Shown here one piece after another: positions 18,861-27,453 of a stretch of DNA of 64,000 nt; the stretch's first letter is position 1; each line of letters opens with the position of its first letter. The position numbers were made by a program, and so were the translations under genes. The notes beneath the pieces are model-generated. The model was not told the origin of the DNA, did not search any database, and was given only the letters and a program-made list of their open reading frames with translations. The stretch lies in contig NZ_CP063362.1 of assembly GCF_016807805.1 (NCBI RefSeq), forward strand, positions 1,911,001-1,975,000. The letters are read 5' to 3'. This DNA is from Xanthobacter dioxanivorans (GTDB lineage: Bacteria > Pseudomonadota > Alphaproteobacteria > Rhizobiales > Xanthobacteraceae).

Positions 18861-19556
18861 TTGGTGTCGTGTCGCCGTGACCTCTCGCCGGTCTGGGTTG
18901 TGGTGCCGGCCTTCGAAGAATCCGCCGTCGTGGCCGCCACGCTCGACGGACTGCGCCAGCATTTTGATCGGATCGTCGTGATCGACGACTGCTCTCGCGA
19001 CGAGACCGCGGCCATCGCCCGCGCCCGCGGCGCCCATGTGCTCCGCCATCCCGTCAACCTGGGCCAGGGCGCGTCGCTGCAGACGGGCATTGAATATGTC
19101 CTCGCGCAAGGCGCCGGCAGCATCGTCACCTTCGACGCGGACGGGCAGCACGATCCGGCGGATGCCGCAGCCATGCTCGGCCACCTCGCGCTGGGCGAGT
19201 TCGACGTCGTGCTCGCCTCGCGCAATCTCGGGCGGACCGAGGGCATGCCCCGCGTGCGGGCGGCGATGCTCAGGCTCGCCGTCGCCTACACGCGCTGGAG
19301 CACGGGATTGAGGGTCAGCGACACCCATAACGGCTTGCGCGTCTTCAGCCGCGCGGCGGCGAGCAAGCTCCACCTTCGCCAGAATCGCATGGCCCACGCC
19401 TCCGAGATCCTCGATTACATCGCGCGATCGAAGCTGCGCTATGTCGAATACGGCTGCACGCTGCGCTATACGCAATATTCCAGATCGAAGGGCCAGAGCA
19501 GCATGGCGGCGTTCCGGATTCTCTTCGATATCGCGGTCCGGAAGTTCCAGCGATGA
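18861..19556 (+). CDS. Family 2 glycosyltransferase (dolichol/undecaprenyl-phosphate sugar synthase-like)
   Basis: 231 aa. The GT-A fold pattern is clear: VWVVVPAFEESAVVAATLDG at the start, VIDDCSRDETAAIAR, and the metal-binding FDADGQHDP near residue 93. It lacks C-terminal membrane helices, so it is a soluble or peripheral enzyme making a polyprenyl-phosphate sugar or a similar donor. The start is TTG or the GTG one codon later, with AAGGG upstream. It overlaps the DUF2304 gene by four bases, a pairing often seen in polysaccharide loci. Confidence 0.88.
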   Translation: MVSCRRDLSPVWVVVPAFEESAVVAATLDGLRQHFDRIVVIDDCSRDETAAIARARGAHVLRHPVNLGQGASLQTGIEYVLAQGAGSIVTFDADGQHDPADAAAMLGHLALGEFDVVLASRNLGRTEGMPRVRAAMLRLAVAYTRWSTGLRVSDTHNGLRVFSRAAASKLHLRQNRMAHASEILDYIARSKLRYVEYGCTLRYTQYSRSKGQSSMAAFRILFDIAVRKFQR

Positions 19557-19915
19557 TCAAGGTCGTTCTGATTGCGGGCTTCCTGCTTCTTATTGTCTAC
19601 GCCCTGTCGCAGAGGGCGCGATCGCGCGCGCTTTCCGCGGCGATGACCGCGCTGTCGGTTGGCGGCATGGTTCTCGTGCTGTTTCCGGAGCTCTCGTCAT
19701 CGCTTGCGGAGATGCTCGGCGTGGGCCGTGGCACGGATCTCGTTTTCTACTGTTTCATTCTGTTCGTGCTCACGGCCATATTCCACATTCATCTGCGGAT
19801 GCGCGAATTGTCGGATACGTCCACCATACTGGCGCGCAAGATCGCCCTGATGAGTGCCGAGGTGCCGCCCGAGCCGCCCCGGGCGAACGGCCGCGAGGGC
19901 GCCAACCCGCGGTGA
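19553..19915 (+). CDS. DUF2304 family membrane protein
   Basis: 120 aa with three hydrophobic segments (about residues 3-17, 28-45 and 61-80) and a charged tail. The motif DLVFYCFILFVLTAIFHIHL with the preceding GVGRGTD is characteristic of DUF2304 proteins, which are commonly coupled to GT2 genes. The overlap ATGA with the GT2 gene supports a joint role, perhaps as a membrane anchor for the transferase. Function is not established. Confidence 0.8.
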   Translation: MIKVVLIAGFLLLIVYALSQRARSRALSAAMTALSVGGMVLVLFPELSSSLAEMLGVGRGTDLVFYCFILFVLTAIFHIHLRMRELSDTSTILARKIALMSAEVPPEPPRANGREGANPR

Positions 19916-19951
19916 GGCCGCTGCGAAACGTCACCGACGCTCAGCCGCGGT

Positions 19952-21345
19952 TCAGCATCGCGCGATCAGTTTCATCGCCTGGTCCATGAAGGCCGCGTCG
20001 AAGGCCTGGTTCCACGACGTCGGATAGCCGGATATCGCCGCTGATGGCGGCTCCAGCCCGCCGGTCCGCTTCGCCGCTTGTTCGATGGCGTCGGCGATGC
20101 CGGCAACGGTGGGCTGGGCGGGAACCAGATTCGGGCTGCGGGCATGAAAGAAGGCCGGGGCGCGTTCCGGCGTGGTGTTTACGACCGTGGCGAGACCCGC
20201 CGCGGCCCATTCGAAATGCACGACGCCCGGGTGCGGGGTCGCCATCAGCGAGAGGCCGACGCTGTAATCCTGCACCTTGCGCCGGTATTCGTCCGGCGCC
20301 AGCTTCGGCAGGCCGTTGAGGTAAATTCCGCGCCCGATCTCGAGCTTGTAGTAGGTGGTCGATCCGATGCCCGTGAGCTGCCATCGCGGCGTTATGATGC
20401 CCCTGCTGGCACAGGTTCTGAGCGCGAGGACGCCGACCGAGAACAGGTTCCGCAGGGCGTGCGCCTCCGGTCGCGCGTAGAAGAGGAGCGCCGGTATGGT
20501 TCTTTTCCGACCCGACGGGGGAGGGGGGATAGTATCGCATGCTCGAACGTCACGAACTGCGGATCAGGCCGCGCAAACACGCCGATCCGGTTCACCTCGA
20601 AATAGTCTTTCAGCGCACGCGAATTGAATATCGCAACGTGCGGGACGCTGTAGGCGGAGTTCGACATGAAGTGAAATGAATCATAGCAGTGGAAGCTTGG
20701 TTCATATTCCTGAATGAAGAATATGACCTTCTTCTTCAGCCGCTCGGCAAGGGGGGCGGCATCGAGCGTTGTCCAGGTGGAATAGGAAATGAAGACATCC
20801 GATGGATTGAGGGAGAGGAAGACGTCCCGCTTGCTCGCGTTCACGAACTCCGCGTCGTCGAAGGCCCCCTGCCAGAGCTTGTCGGCGCGGAAGGTATCGA
20901 AATCCGCCGGCTTGAATGACGTTTCCTCGAGTAGGATGAAGCGCAGCTTCATGCCCCGGAGGCTGATCCGCATCAGGAAATTGAGGAATGCGATATAGCC
21001 GCCGAAAAATACATCCTTGTCCAAGGTTGGTATGAATATATTGGCGACCGCCGGGCGGCTGGGCGTAATGTGGTACCTGAGGGGCCGCATCCTCCGGTCG
21101 ATGGCCCTCAGGGTCGCGAATTCCGTCTGCTCGAAGGCGGCGCCGTGCCTCAGCGATATGGTGGAGCCTTCAAAGATCTGGCGCCCTTCCCGGTGGCCAT
21201 GGCGTTTATAATGCTCAAGGCCCGACTGGTACTGGCCGCGCAGAACCGCGTCTGCAACGTCCGTGTATTGGCGCAGATAGAAATCCTCGTCGAATTTCAC
21301 AAGCTGGCGTCTTGTTTTAAGATACCGCTTTATGGACCTAAACAT
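19952..21345 (-). pseudogene. Glycosyltransferase, interrupted by a single-base frameshift
   Basis: Two frames make one protein of about 460 aa. The 5' frame starts MFRSIKRYLKTRRQLVKFDE with the EDFYLRQYTDVADAV-type N-terminal motif of rhamnan/O-antigen glycosyltransferases and reads to about 20520. The 3' frame continues RKRTIPALLFYARPEAHALR and ends in a GT4-like C-terminus (GLSLMATPHPGVVHFEWAAA) plus MDQAMKLIARC. The break is at a G-run on this strand's complement (GGGGGAGGGGGG, 20517-20528); one extra base there restores the frame. Either a consensus error or a slippage-prone (phase-variable) gene. Convergent with the GT2/DUF2304 pair. Lower GC than neighbours. Confidence 0.75.
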
Positions 21346-21392
21346 GACGATACTCTTATTTATTGTGGCGGGTAAATTGTGTTCTGTTTTTG

Positions 21393-22298
21393 TTATGATC
21401 TTTCAACCAGAAAGATGTCGTGATATCCGTTCCGGTATTCGTGGCGGCTCCATGCCCCGGGCAGGTGGGCTATGAAGATCAGTCCCGCGGCCCTGATCAG
21501 ATCAACAAAGGCCTCCTTGTCGAAGGCGACGGGAAGTCCCGCGGGATCCTCGCCGGGATAGCGTTTCTTGGACAAGCCGTCGTCGCCGCATCGCGTGTAG
21601 AACCCGCCGCCGCCGGCCTTGAACCGAAACATGTAGTCTCCATCTCCGTGCCCCAGCCTTTCGGTGATTCCGGAACCGTTTCGAGGCGCGAGATCGCGGG
21701 TGATCGCGAATGCGGAGAGCAGCGCCCGCCCGCCAGGCTTGAGAACGCGCGTGATCTCCCTCAGGCACAGGATGGCTTCATCCAGGGGCAGCCGGGAGAA
21801 TACGGAGGAGGCGAAGACGACGTCGAAAAATTGATCTGGATAAGGGAATTTCGCGGTATTCGAATCGGCCGATGTCGCCTGGTCCGGCGTGCCCCTCATC
21901 TCGGTGAAATGATCGAACGTGAAATTCGAGGACGGTATGGTGGCCGTGCAAAAATCGACCAGTTGCTGGTCGGCTTCAAGGCCGAAATAAAGGCCGGAGG
22001 GCAGCAGGTACCGCGAGAGCGGCAGCGCTATTCGGCCGGCGCCGCTGCCGATTTCAAGAACGGCATGATCCGGAAGCAGCCGGCAATGGGAAATCAGGAA
22101 TTCGACCCACTCAAGACCGACAAAGATGAACAGTTCCTCGGTGGTGTCTCCCGCAGAGCGGGCGGCGAATGCATCATCGACTTCGAATCGCGGCAGGTGG
22201 TCGAGCACTGTCGTCACCGCGCGAGCAAAAAAAAGCCTTTGGGCATCGTCGAAGCGGGATATGTCTTCAGGCGAAAATCCGAGCGGCTTTGGGCGCAT
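21393..22298 (-). CDS. Class I SAM-dependent methyltransferase
   Basis: 301 aa. SAM motif I VLEIGSGAGRIALPLSRYLL, motif II-like YFDVVFASSVFSRLP region (written DQFFDVVFASSVF) and motif III RVLKPGGRALLSAF follow the usual order. The ATG is chosen for its strong SD (GGAGGA, 7 bases). Position between the glycosyltransferase and a polytopic membrane protein suggests a sugar or glycolipid O-methyltransferase; the acceptor is unknown. Confidence 0.85.
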   Translation of the reverse strand: MRPKPLGFSPEDISRFDDAQRLFFARAVTTVLDHLPRFEVDDAFAARSAGDTTEELFIFVGLEWVEFLISHCRLLPDHAVLEIGSGAGRIALPLSRYLLPSGLYFGLEADQQLVDFCTATIPSSNFTFDHFTEMRGTPDQATSADSNTAKFPYPDQFFDVVFASSVFSRLPLDEAILCLREITRVLKPGGRALLSAFAITRDLAPRNGSGITERLGHGDGDYMFRFKAGGGGFYTRCGDDGLSKKRYPGEDPAGLPVAFDKEAFVDLIRAAGLIFIAHLPGAWSRHEYRNGYHDIFLVERS

Positions 22299-22399
22299 GA
22301 CAATTCCTCCGGGAAACAGAAAATATGCCGCATTCAGTCTGAAATCGGCAGGGCCCGCAACGTCTTCCGCCTTCGGCTGGGAGTTCCAATCGGCGCCTC

Positions 22400-24631
22400 T
22401 CATGGGAGCTGGCGGAGCCGGTGCCCGCCGCGTGCCGGATCATGGGAGACGAGGGCGAGCGCGGTGAGGGGGAAGGCCTGCGCGGGCGGATCGGCGGCGA
22501 TGTTGAGCTCCAGCAGAAACCCGGACAAAGCAAGCGCATCGTCCTTGAAGTAGGTGGCCACATCGAGCCGGGGAACGCGAACGGCGCTGGCCGCCAGGAT
22601 GCGCATGGGCGCGGGTTGCCCCGGCTGCAGGCAGACGGCGAGCCGTTGTCCGGCCGACCAGTTTTCCAGCACGGCCCAACCGCGGATGACCACCCGCACC
22701 CGGCCGGCCGCGGTCTGCGTCGCCGCCATGGCGTCCATGACGCCGCCTTCGGCGAGGTCCCCGGCGGCGCCCCCGGCCGGGCGGCATTCCGCGGCGATCT
22801 CCACCGGCAGGCCGGTGCCGAAGCGCTGGATCGGCACGAAGACCGCGTCCATCCTGGGAACGCTCACGTCCGGCGTCGCCATGGGGACGATCTGCGCATA
22901 TCGGTTGAAGGCGAAGCGCAGGTCGTCCGGCGCCATCTCCGGAAGCCGCGCCGCGAAGAAGGCGACCTGCGGCTTCCACAGAACAGTGTTCAAGGCGGAA
23001 ATGCCGAGGCCGTTGATCATCCCGCCGACGGGGCCTTCGACCACGGCCATCCGGTGCGGGGGAGCGTCGGCGAGCATCCGAAGCGCCCGCACGTAGGGCG
23101 TGTCGTGATCGGCGAAGATCGGCCCTGCGGATTGCAGCGGGTTGAAGCCGCCGAAGGTGAAGAGGCCGGTGGCGGCGACGACGGCCAGCAGCGGTCCGCG
23201 CGCGTTGGCGGACGCGGGGACCCGCGCGCACGTCCTCACCAGCAGAAGGCCGAGGACCGGAACGATGATGATCCAGTCGAATATCGCGCGCGCCAGCATG
23301 AGGGGCACCGCCCGGTCGGGCCGCGGGAACATCACGCCGGCGACCACGATCTTCGAGAACAGCCAGGCGGCGAGCACCAGGGCGCAGAACACGCCCACCC
23401 GCGGGGCATTGATGCGCCAGGGCACCTGCGACCCGATGACGGCAAGGCCCAGCGTCAGGATCAGCCCGGCGCCCCACAGCAGCCGGGTCGGGGGAATGAT
23501 GTTCCAGAGCAGCAGCCGGCCCAGCTCGACGGGCACCGGGAGCATCATCCAGCACAATGTCAGCCCGAGGCCGAGCGCCGGGACGATGGCGGCGCGGGGA
23601 TGGTGCGCGATCCAGCGCCCCAGGGCGCGGTGATCTGCAAATACCAGGAGCGAGAGCGGCAGAAAGCTGCTGACGACGCCAACCTCGCACGGGTTGGCGT
23701 CGGGAATGAGAGAATCGAACTGCAGGAGATTGAGGTAGGGGAACAGGTGGGCCACGGCCATGAGCCACGGCATGCCGCCGCCGGAAAATTCGCGACGGCC
23801 GGGATAGATGGTGTCGCGCATGACGGCGGCGACATCGCCGTAATAGGCCCAGACGGTCGCCATCGCGCCGCACGCGACCAGCACCGCCAGGGCCACGCGG
23901 CGCCAGTCCAGGCTATCCGGCCGGAATGCCACGAGAAGAATAAAGAAAGCGAAAGTCGCGGAGATGATGAACGGGGGATAGACGAGAGACAGAACCCACA
24001 CCGTCGCGACATAAAACAAGATCGCGGACCGCAGGAGCCAGGGCCAGCGGGCCAGGTAGACCACCGGAATCCAGGGAGCGAGGGCAAAGGTGGCGGCGTT
24101 GGAGCTCCACCAGAATTGGGTGAAATGGGACCCGAGCAAGATGACGGCGGCCGCCGATGCGACGTTCGGCTGCGCCCCGAGCTGCCGCGCGAGGATGGCG
24201 TATCCGAACAGAAAGGCGGCGATCAGTGCAAAGTGGTACGCCGAATAGGCGAACGCCGGGTCGGCGAAGAAGAAGGCCCAGAGCTGAGGCTTGAAGGGCA
24301 GCGCCCAGTCGAGCAGGGGCAGGGCATAGTAGTTGCGCAGATCCTGCCCGTAGGGAGAGATGGTCTCGTGTCGCTGAAAGCCGCTGCGCAAAGCCATCTG
24401 GATGAACGGCGTCAGGACCAGATATTCATCGGTCCGGATGTCGCGCGGCTCGCCGAACACCAGCCCGTCCTTGTCGGCGCCGATGTGGGTCAGGACCTGC
24501 CCATAGCTCGAGGGGGTCAGGGCCTGGCTCACATAGATCACCCCCAGCAGCAGCACCAGCGCTCCCGCGACGGCGTGTGGCCGCCGTCGCCACAGGCGTC
24601 GCGCGGTGATCGCGACGGGCCGCCAAATCAC
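22400..24631 (-). CDS. Large polytopic membrane protein, possible GT-C type glycosyltransferase
   Basis: About 743 aa from a GTG overlapping the stop of the upstream SMR gene; another GTG lies four codons earlier. At least ten hydrophobic segments fill residues 15-520, with an extracytoplasmic loop GFQRHETISPYGQDLRNYY after the first helix and a soluble C-terminal part of about 200 residues. The layout resembles GtrC-like or YfhO-like GT-C enzymes that transfer a sugar from a polyprenyl phosphate. I do not recognise a named family with certainty. It is coupled to the SMR gene, which supports a lipid-linked sugar role. Confidence 0.65.
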   Translation of the reverse strand: MIWRPVAITARRLWRRRPHAVAGALVLLLGVIYVSQALTPSSYGQVLTHIGADKDGLVFGEPRDIRTDEYLVLTPFIQMALRSGFQRHETISPYGQDLRNYYALPLLDWALPFKPQLWAFFFADPAFAYSAYHFALIAAFLFGYAILARQLGAQPNVASAAAVILLGSHFTQFWWSSNAATFALAPWIPVVYLARWPWLLRSAILFYVATVWVLSLVYPPFIISATFAFFILLVAFRPDSLDWRRVALAVLVACGAMATVWAYYGDVAAVMRDTIYPGRREFSGGGMPWLMAVAHLFPYLNLLQFDSLIPDANPCEVGVVSSFLPLSLLVFADHRALGRWIAHHPRAAIVPALGLGLTLCWMMLPVPVELGRLLLWNIIPPTRLLWGAGLILTLGLAVIGSQVPWRINAPRVGVFCALVLAAWLFSKIVVAGVMFPRPDRAVPLMLARAIFDWIIIVPVLGLLLVRTCARVPASANARGPLLAVVAATGLFTFGGFNPLQSAGPIFADHDTPYVRALRMLADAPPHRMAVVEGPVGGMINGLGISALNTVLWKPQVAFFAARLPEMAPDDLRFAFNRYAQIVPMATPDVSVPRMDAVFVPIQRFGTGLPVEIAAECRPAGGAAGDLAEGGVMDAMAATQTAAGRVRVVIRGWAVLENWSAGQRLAVCLQPGQPAPMRILAASAVRVPRLDVATYFKDDALALSGFLLELNIAADPPAQAFPLTALALVSHDPARGGHRLRQLP

Positions 24632-24996
24632 GCTCCACCCCACGCGACGATGAGGACGCCCGCGATCACGAAGGCATATCCGAGCCACAGGACCGGGGTC
24701 GTCCGCTCGCCCAGAACGAAGACGCTCGCGAGCGGCACGAAGACGTAAGCGAGCGCCATGAACGGATAGGCGCGGCTCAGGTCGGTATCCCTGAGCGATA
24801 AAACCCAAAAGACGGTGGTAAATGCGTAGAGGGCAAGTCCGGAAACAAGATATCCATTCCGGGCGGCGGAGAGAGCCGAGCCGATGGTCGAAAACGCATT
24901 TTCCGGCAGTGTGCTGGCCGCAAGCTTGAAGAGGATTTGCCCAATCGCCAGAAGAGCCGCGATGCCGACGAATGTCAGCGCCTTCAGATGGTCCAT
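24628..24996 (-). CDS. Four-helix SMR/EamA-type protein (ArnE/EmrE-like)
   Basis: 122 aa with four membrane helices. The pattern IAALLAIGQILFKLAA (helix 1) and YPFMALAYVFVPLASVFVLG with ERTTPVLWLGYAFVIAGVLI (helices 3-4) is that of small EamA-superfamily members such as ArnE/ArnF. It lacks the catalytic Glu14 of EmrE in helix 1, so a drug-proton antiporter role is unlikely. A flippase for a polyprenyl-phosphate sugar would fit its overlap with the polytopic GT-C-like gene. Start at the ATG before DHLKALTF; weak SD. Confidence 0.78.
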   Translation of the reverse strand: MDHLKALTFVGIAALLAIGQILFKLAASTLPENAFSTIGSALSAARNGYLVSGLALYAFTTVFWVLSLRDTDLSRAYPFMALAYVFVPLASVFVLGERTTPVLWLGYAFVIAGVLIVAWGGA

Positions 24997-25325
24997 AAAA
25001 GCGTTCCGAGGGCGCGCTGCCCGATGGTGAATTCCGTCTCCCGGGTGGCGCACAAACGCCTCGTCCAACTGCAACCCTGCGCTGCGAGCCTGCCAGCATA
25101 CCCTTGCGATAGCAAGAATGACGATGCAGGAGCTCAGGACAATCGGGCCGAAGCCATCACGCCCGGCGCCGGCGCGGCCCGGATCCCCGCCGGGCGGCCT
25201 TTTCAGGCTTGGGGAGATTAACGCGGTCTTTTCCTCCGGCACCGGATATCTCGGTCGGGACCGGACCGCCGGATGCGCCATGGGCCTCCGGCCTTGGAAC
25301 ACGCCTCGTCCCGCAAGGAGGAAAC
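24997..25325. other. Divergent intergenic region, no gene seen
   Basis: This gap separates the divergent SMR-like and AhpD-like genes. It must contain promoters for both, but I see no convincing box, repeat or short gene apart from the SD of the rightward gene. Confidence 0.5.
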
Positions 25326-25850
25326 ATGGCCCGCATTCCTTATGGTGATCCCGCCGCCCCAGACGCGCATGCGCTGGTGGAGCGCATCGTCGCCGAGCGC
25401 GGCAGCCTGCTGCATCTCTACCAGATGCTGATCCACAGCCCGCCGGTGGCCGAGGGGTGGCTCGCCTTTCTCACCGCCATCCGCCACAGGGGCGTGCTCC
25501 CCGGCGCGCTGCGCGAGACGGTGATCATCCGTATCGCCCTGCTCAACAACGCGCCCTACGAGGCGGACCAGCACGTGCCCATCGCCCTGCGCGAGGGCGT
25601 GACGCAGGCCCAGGTGGATGCCCTGGCCAGCTGGCAGGACAGCGCGCTGTTCTCGCCGCGGGAGCGCGCGGTGCTGGCCTATGTGGACGCCATGACCCGG
25701 CAGGTCCAGGTTCCGCCGGAGGTGTTCGCGGCGGTGCGCGGCGTCTTCAATGATCGCGAGCTGGTGGAGCTGACCGCCACCATCGGCGCCTACAACATGG
25801 TGTCGCGCTTCCTGGAGGCGCTCGAGATCCACACCCACGACGCGCGCTGA
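25326..25850 (+). CDS. Carboxymuconolactone decarboxylase / AhpD-like protein
   Basis: 174 aa, all helical, of the CMD superfamily. The core LRETVIIRIALLNNAPYEADQ corresponds to the AhpD motif region, but the usual catalytic CxxC is replaced by NNAPYEADQH, so no peroxidase cysteines are present. Related proteins are annotated 4-carboxymuconolactone decarboxylase-like without proof. An excellent SD (AAGGAGGAAAC) defines the ATG; a longer in-frame start has none. Stands alone; role unknown. Confidence 0.78.
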   Translation: MARIPYGDPAAPDAHALVERIVAERGSLLHLYQMLIHSPPVAEGWLAFLTAIRHRGVLPGALRETVIIRIALLNNAPYEADQHVPIALREGVTQAQVDALASWQDSALFSPRERAVLAYVDAMTRQVQVPPEVFAAVRGVFNDRELVELTATIGAYNMVSRFLEALEIHTHDAR

Positions 25851-25984
25851 GCGCCCGGCGCCTTTGGTCCGCGGGCGGAGCGCGCGGGCATCTTGACGCA
25901 TGCGCCCCGCCCGGCGGGGGGGCCCATCTTGGTTGTCCGCCCGTTCGGTGGCACAGTGCCGGCCCCTTGGAGACGCCACCCGAC

Positions 25985-26374
25985 GTGACCGCCGCCCGCC
26001 CCGCCTGGAGAGACAGGACCGCGATTCTCGCGGCCTATCTGCTCGTCCTGCAGGTGCTGCTGGCGGGCCTTGCCGCCGGTCTTTCGGTGGCGCCGGCCCT
26101 GGCCGCCGGGCCGGACGGCACGATCTGCCACGGCGCGCGCCCCGATCCGTCCCCGGCGGACCGGGACGGCGCGCCGCTCCGGCACGTGGCGGACGCATGC
26201 TGCGTCCTGGGGTGCGCCGCCTTCGGGCCCCTGGTCGCGCCGCCGTCCTCCGCCGGCGACCTGCCGGCGCGCGGCCCGGCCGCCGCGTCGCGCATGGACA
26301 CCGACCGCACCTATCTTCCGCCGCCGAGGGGCGGGGCATGGTCCGCCAACCTCGCACGGGCACCGCCGGCCTGA
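25985..26374 (+). CDS. DUF2946-type cysteine-rich exported or membrane protein
   Basis: About 129 aa. A hydrophobic N-terminal segment (about residues 13-42) is followed by a Cys/His pattern, TICHGARPDPSP and HVADACCVLGCAAF, which resembles DUF2946 proteins found near copper genes. The GTG chosen has a GGAG 12 bases upstream; a TTG six codons earlier is the alternative. It directly precedes the PCuAC chaperone gene, which supports a copper-handling role in the envelope. The assignment rests on context and cysteine spacing. Confidence 0.6.
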   Translation: MTAARPAWRDRTAILAAYLLVLQVLLAGLAAGLSVAPALAAGPDGTICHGARPDPSPADRDGAPLRHVADACCVLGCAAFGPLVAPPSSAGDLPARGPAAASRMDTDRTYLPPPRGGAWSANLARAPPA

Positions 26375-26477
26375 TGGCGCCGGGCCGAACCGGCCTTTTC
26401 GTCGTCGTTTCCATCTGGCTGTTGAACTGTCTCCGCGCCCGCCGGGCGGGGCGGAGCGTGCGTGCGGAGCTTCCACC

Positions 26478-27053
26478 ATGTCCCATTTCCTGCGTTTCCC
26501 CTTCTCGCAGCCGCGGCGCGGGGCCGCGCGCCCATTTCTGCGCCGGGTCCTCTTCGTCGAGGAGATGCTCGCCGCCGGCGCCTTCGCGCTGTGCCTCCTG
26601 ATGGTCTCGGCGCAGGCGCTGCTGGCGCACGAATTCAAGGCCGGCGCCATCGAGATCGGCCATCCCTGGTCGCGGGCGACCCCCGGCGGCGCCTCCGTGG
26701 CGGCGGGCTACTTCGTGCTCAAGAACACCGGCGCGGCGCCCGACCGCCTGGTCTCCGCCACGGTGCCCTTCGCCGGCCGGGCGGAGATTCACGAAATGGC
26801 GGTAAAGGACGGGGTGATGACCATGCGCCCCCTGCCGGCCGGTATCGAGGTCCCGGCCGGCGGCACGGTGGCGCTGAAGCCGGGCTCCTACCACCTCATG
26901 TTCCTCGACCTGAAGGCGCCGCTGAAGGAGGGGACGCTGGTCGACGGGACCCTCACCTTCGAGAAGGCGGGCACCGTGGCGGTGCAGTTCAAGGTCGAGG
27001 GCGTGGGCGCCGGCGCCGCTGCGCCGGCCGAGGGCAGCGCCCACAAGCACTAG
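26478..27053 (+). CDS. PCuAC-type periplasmic copper chaperone
   Basis: 191 aa. The N-terminus holds a long signal or anchor (about residues 15-50, ending QALLAHEF). The domain begins IEIGHPWSRATPGGASVAAG and keeps the Cu(I) ligand set of the family: H in AEIHEM, M in VMTMRPL, and H/M in SYHLMFLDLK. Such chaperones deliver copper to cytochrome oxidase CuA or bind excess copper. ATG with GGAG nine bases upstream. The C-terminal tail ends in HKH, which may also bind metal. Confidence 0.88.
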   Translation: MSHFLRFPFSQPRRGAARPFLRRVLFVEEMLAAGAFALCLLMVSAQALLAHEFKAGAIEIGHPWSRATPGGASVAAGYFVLKNTGAAPDRLVSATVPFAGRAEIHEMAVKDGVMTMRPLPAGIEVPAGGTVALKPGSYHLMFLDLKAPLKEGTLVDGTLTFEKAGTVAVQFKVEGVGAGAAAPAEGSAHKH

Positions 27054-27094
27054 CGCGGGTCGCGTTCAGATCGACCGGCGCCCTGCCTCCACCA

Positions 27095-27126
27095 CCGTCA
27101 TGGCCGGGCTTGTCCCGGCCATCCAC
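27095..27126 (-). repeat. REP-like 32-bp palindromic repeat, copy 1
   Basis: A GC-rich palindrome in inverted orientation (CCGTCATGGCCGGG ... CCCGGCCATCCAC). Its reverse complement aligns end to end with two other 32-bp copies in the window: GTGGAT at one end, CCGG arms around a GACNA-type loop, ATGACGG at the other. It lies between the copper chaperone and the riboswitch. Confidence 0.6.
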
Positions 27127-27204
27127 GCGGTTGGGCCGGCGCCAGCGGGGCGGCGTGGATGCCCGGCCAGCTTGACAGCAGGGAGGAATTGGCACCTGCT
27201 GCCG

Positions 27205-27400
27205 GTACGCAAGGTGACCCGGACGCGGTGCGTCCGGGCTGAAACGGGAACGGGGAAGGGCTTCTCGCCCGCGCCCCGACCGCCCCCGCGACTGTGAGCG
27301 GCGAGCGGCCTTCCACCGTGTCACTGGCAGGTTTCCTTCGGGGACCGCCGGGAAGACGGGAGGTCTGCGGCGACCCGCGAGTCAGGAGACCGGCCAGGCG
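27205..27400 (+). ncRNA. Cobalamin (B12) riboswitch
   Basis: The conserved elements appear in order: CTGAAACGGGAA, CCCCCGCGACTGTGAG, GTCACTGGC and the B12 box GAGTCAGGAGACCGGCC (27379-27395). Spacing and order fit the standard cobalamin riboswitch. The CbiM-like gene starts about 55 bases downstream, so adenosylcobalamin would shut off cobalt uptake. Outer boundaries are approximate. Confidence 0.92.
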
Positions 27401-27453
27401 TGCACGTGTCCAACCTCGGGCCGTCGGGTGAGACGGCGTAGGAGATCAAGAGA

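Noticed and set aside
22421..24748. 775-codon plus-strand frame opposite the polytopic membrane protein
   Set aside because: Charged, low-complexity, no SD or motif; the minus strand has a coherent membrane protein.
24628..24996. EmrE-type multidrug exporter
   Set aside because: The membrane-embedded Glu of helix 1 essential for EmrE is not present; ArnE-like lipid-sugar flippase fits better.
27288..27395. Possible CRISPR or tandem repeats in the GC-rich segment before cbiM
   Set aside because: The similar-looking blocks are the conserved elements of a cobalamin riboswitch and do not repeat regularly. No CRISPR array was seen anywhere in the window.
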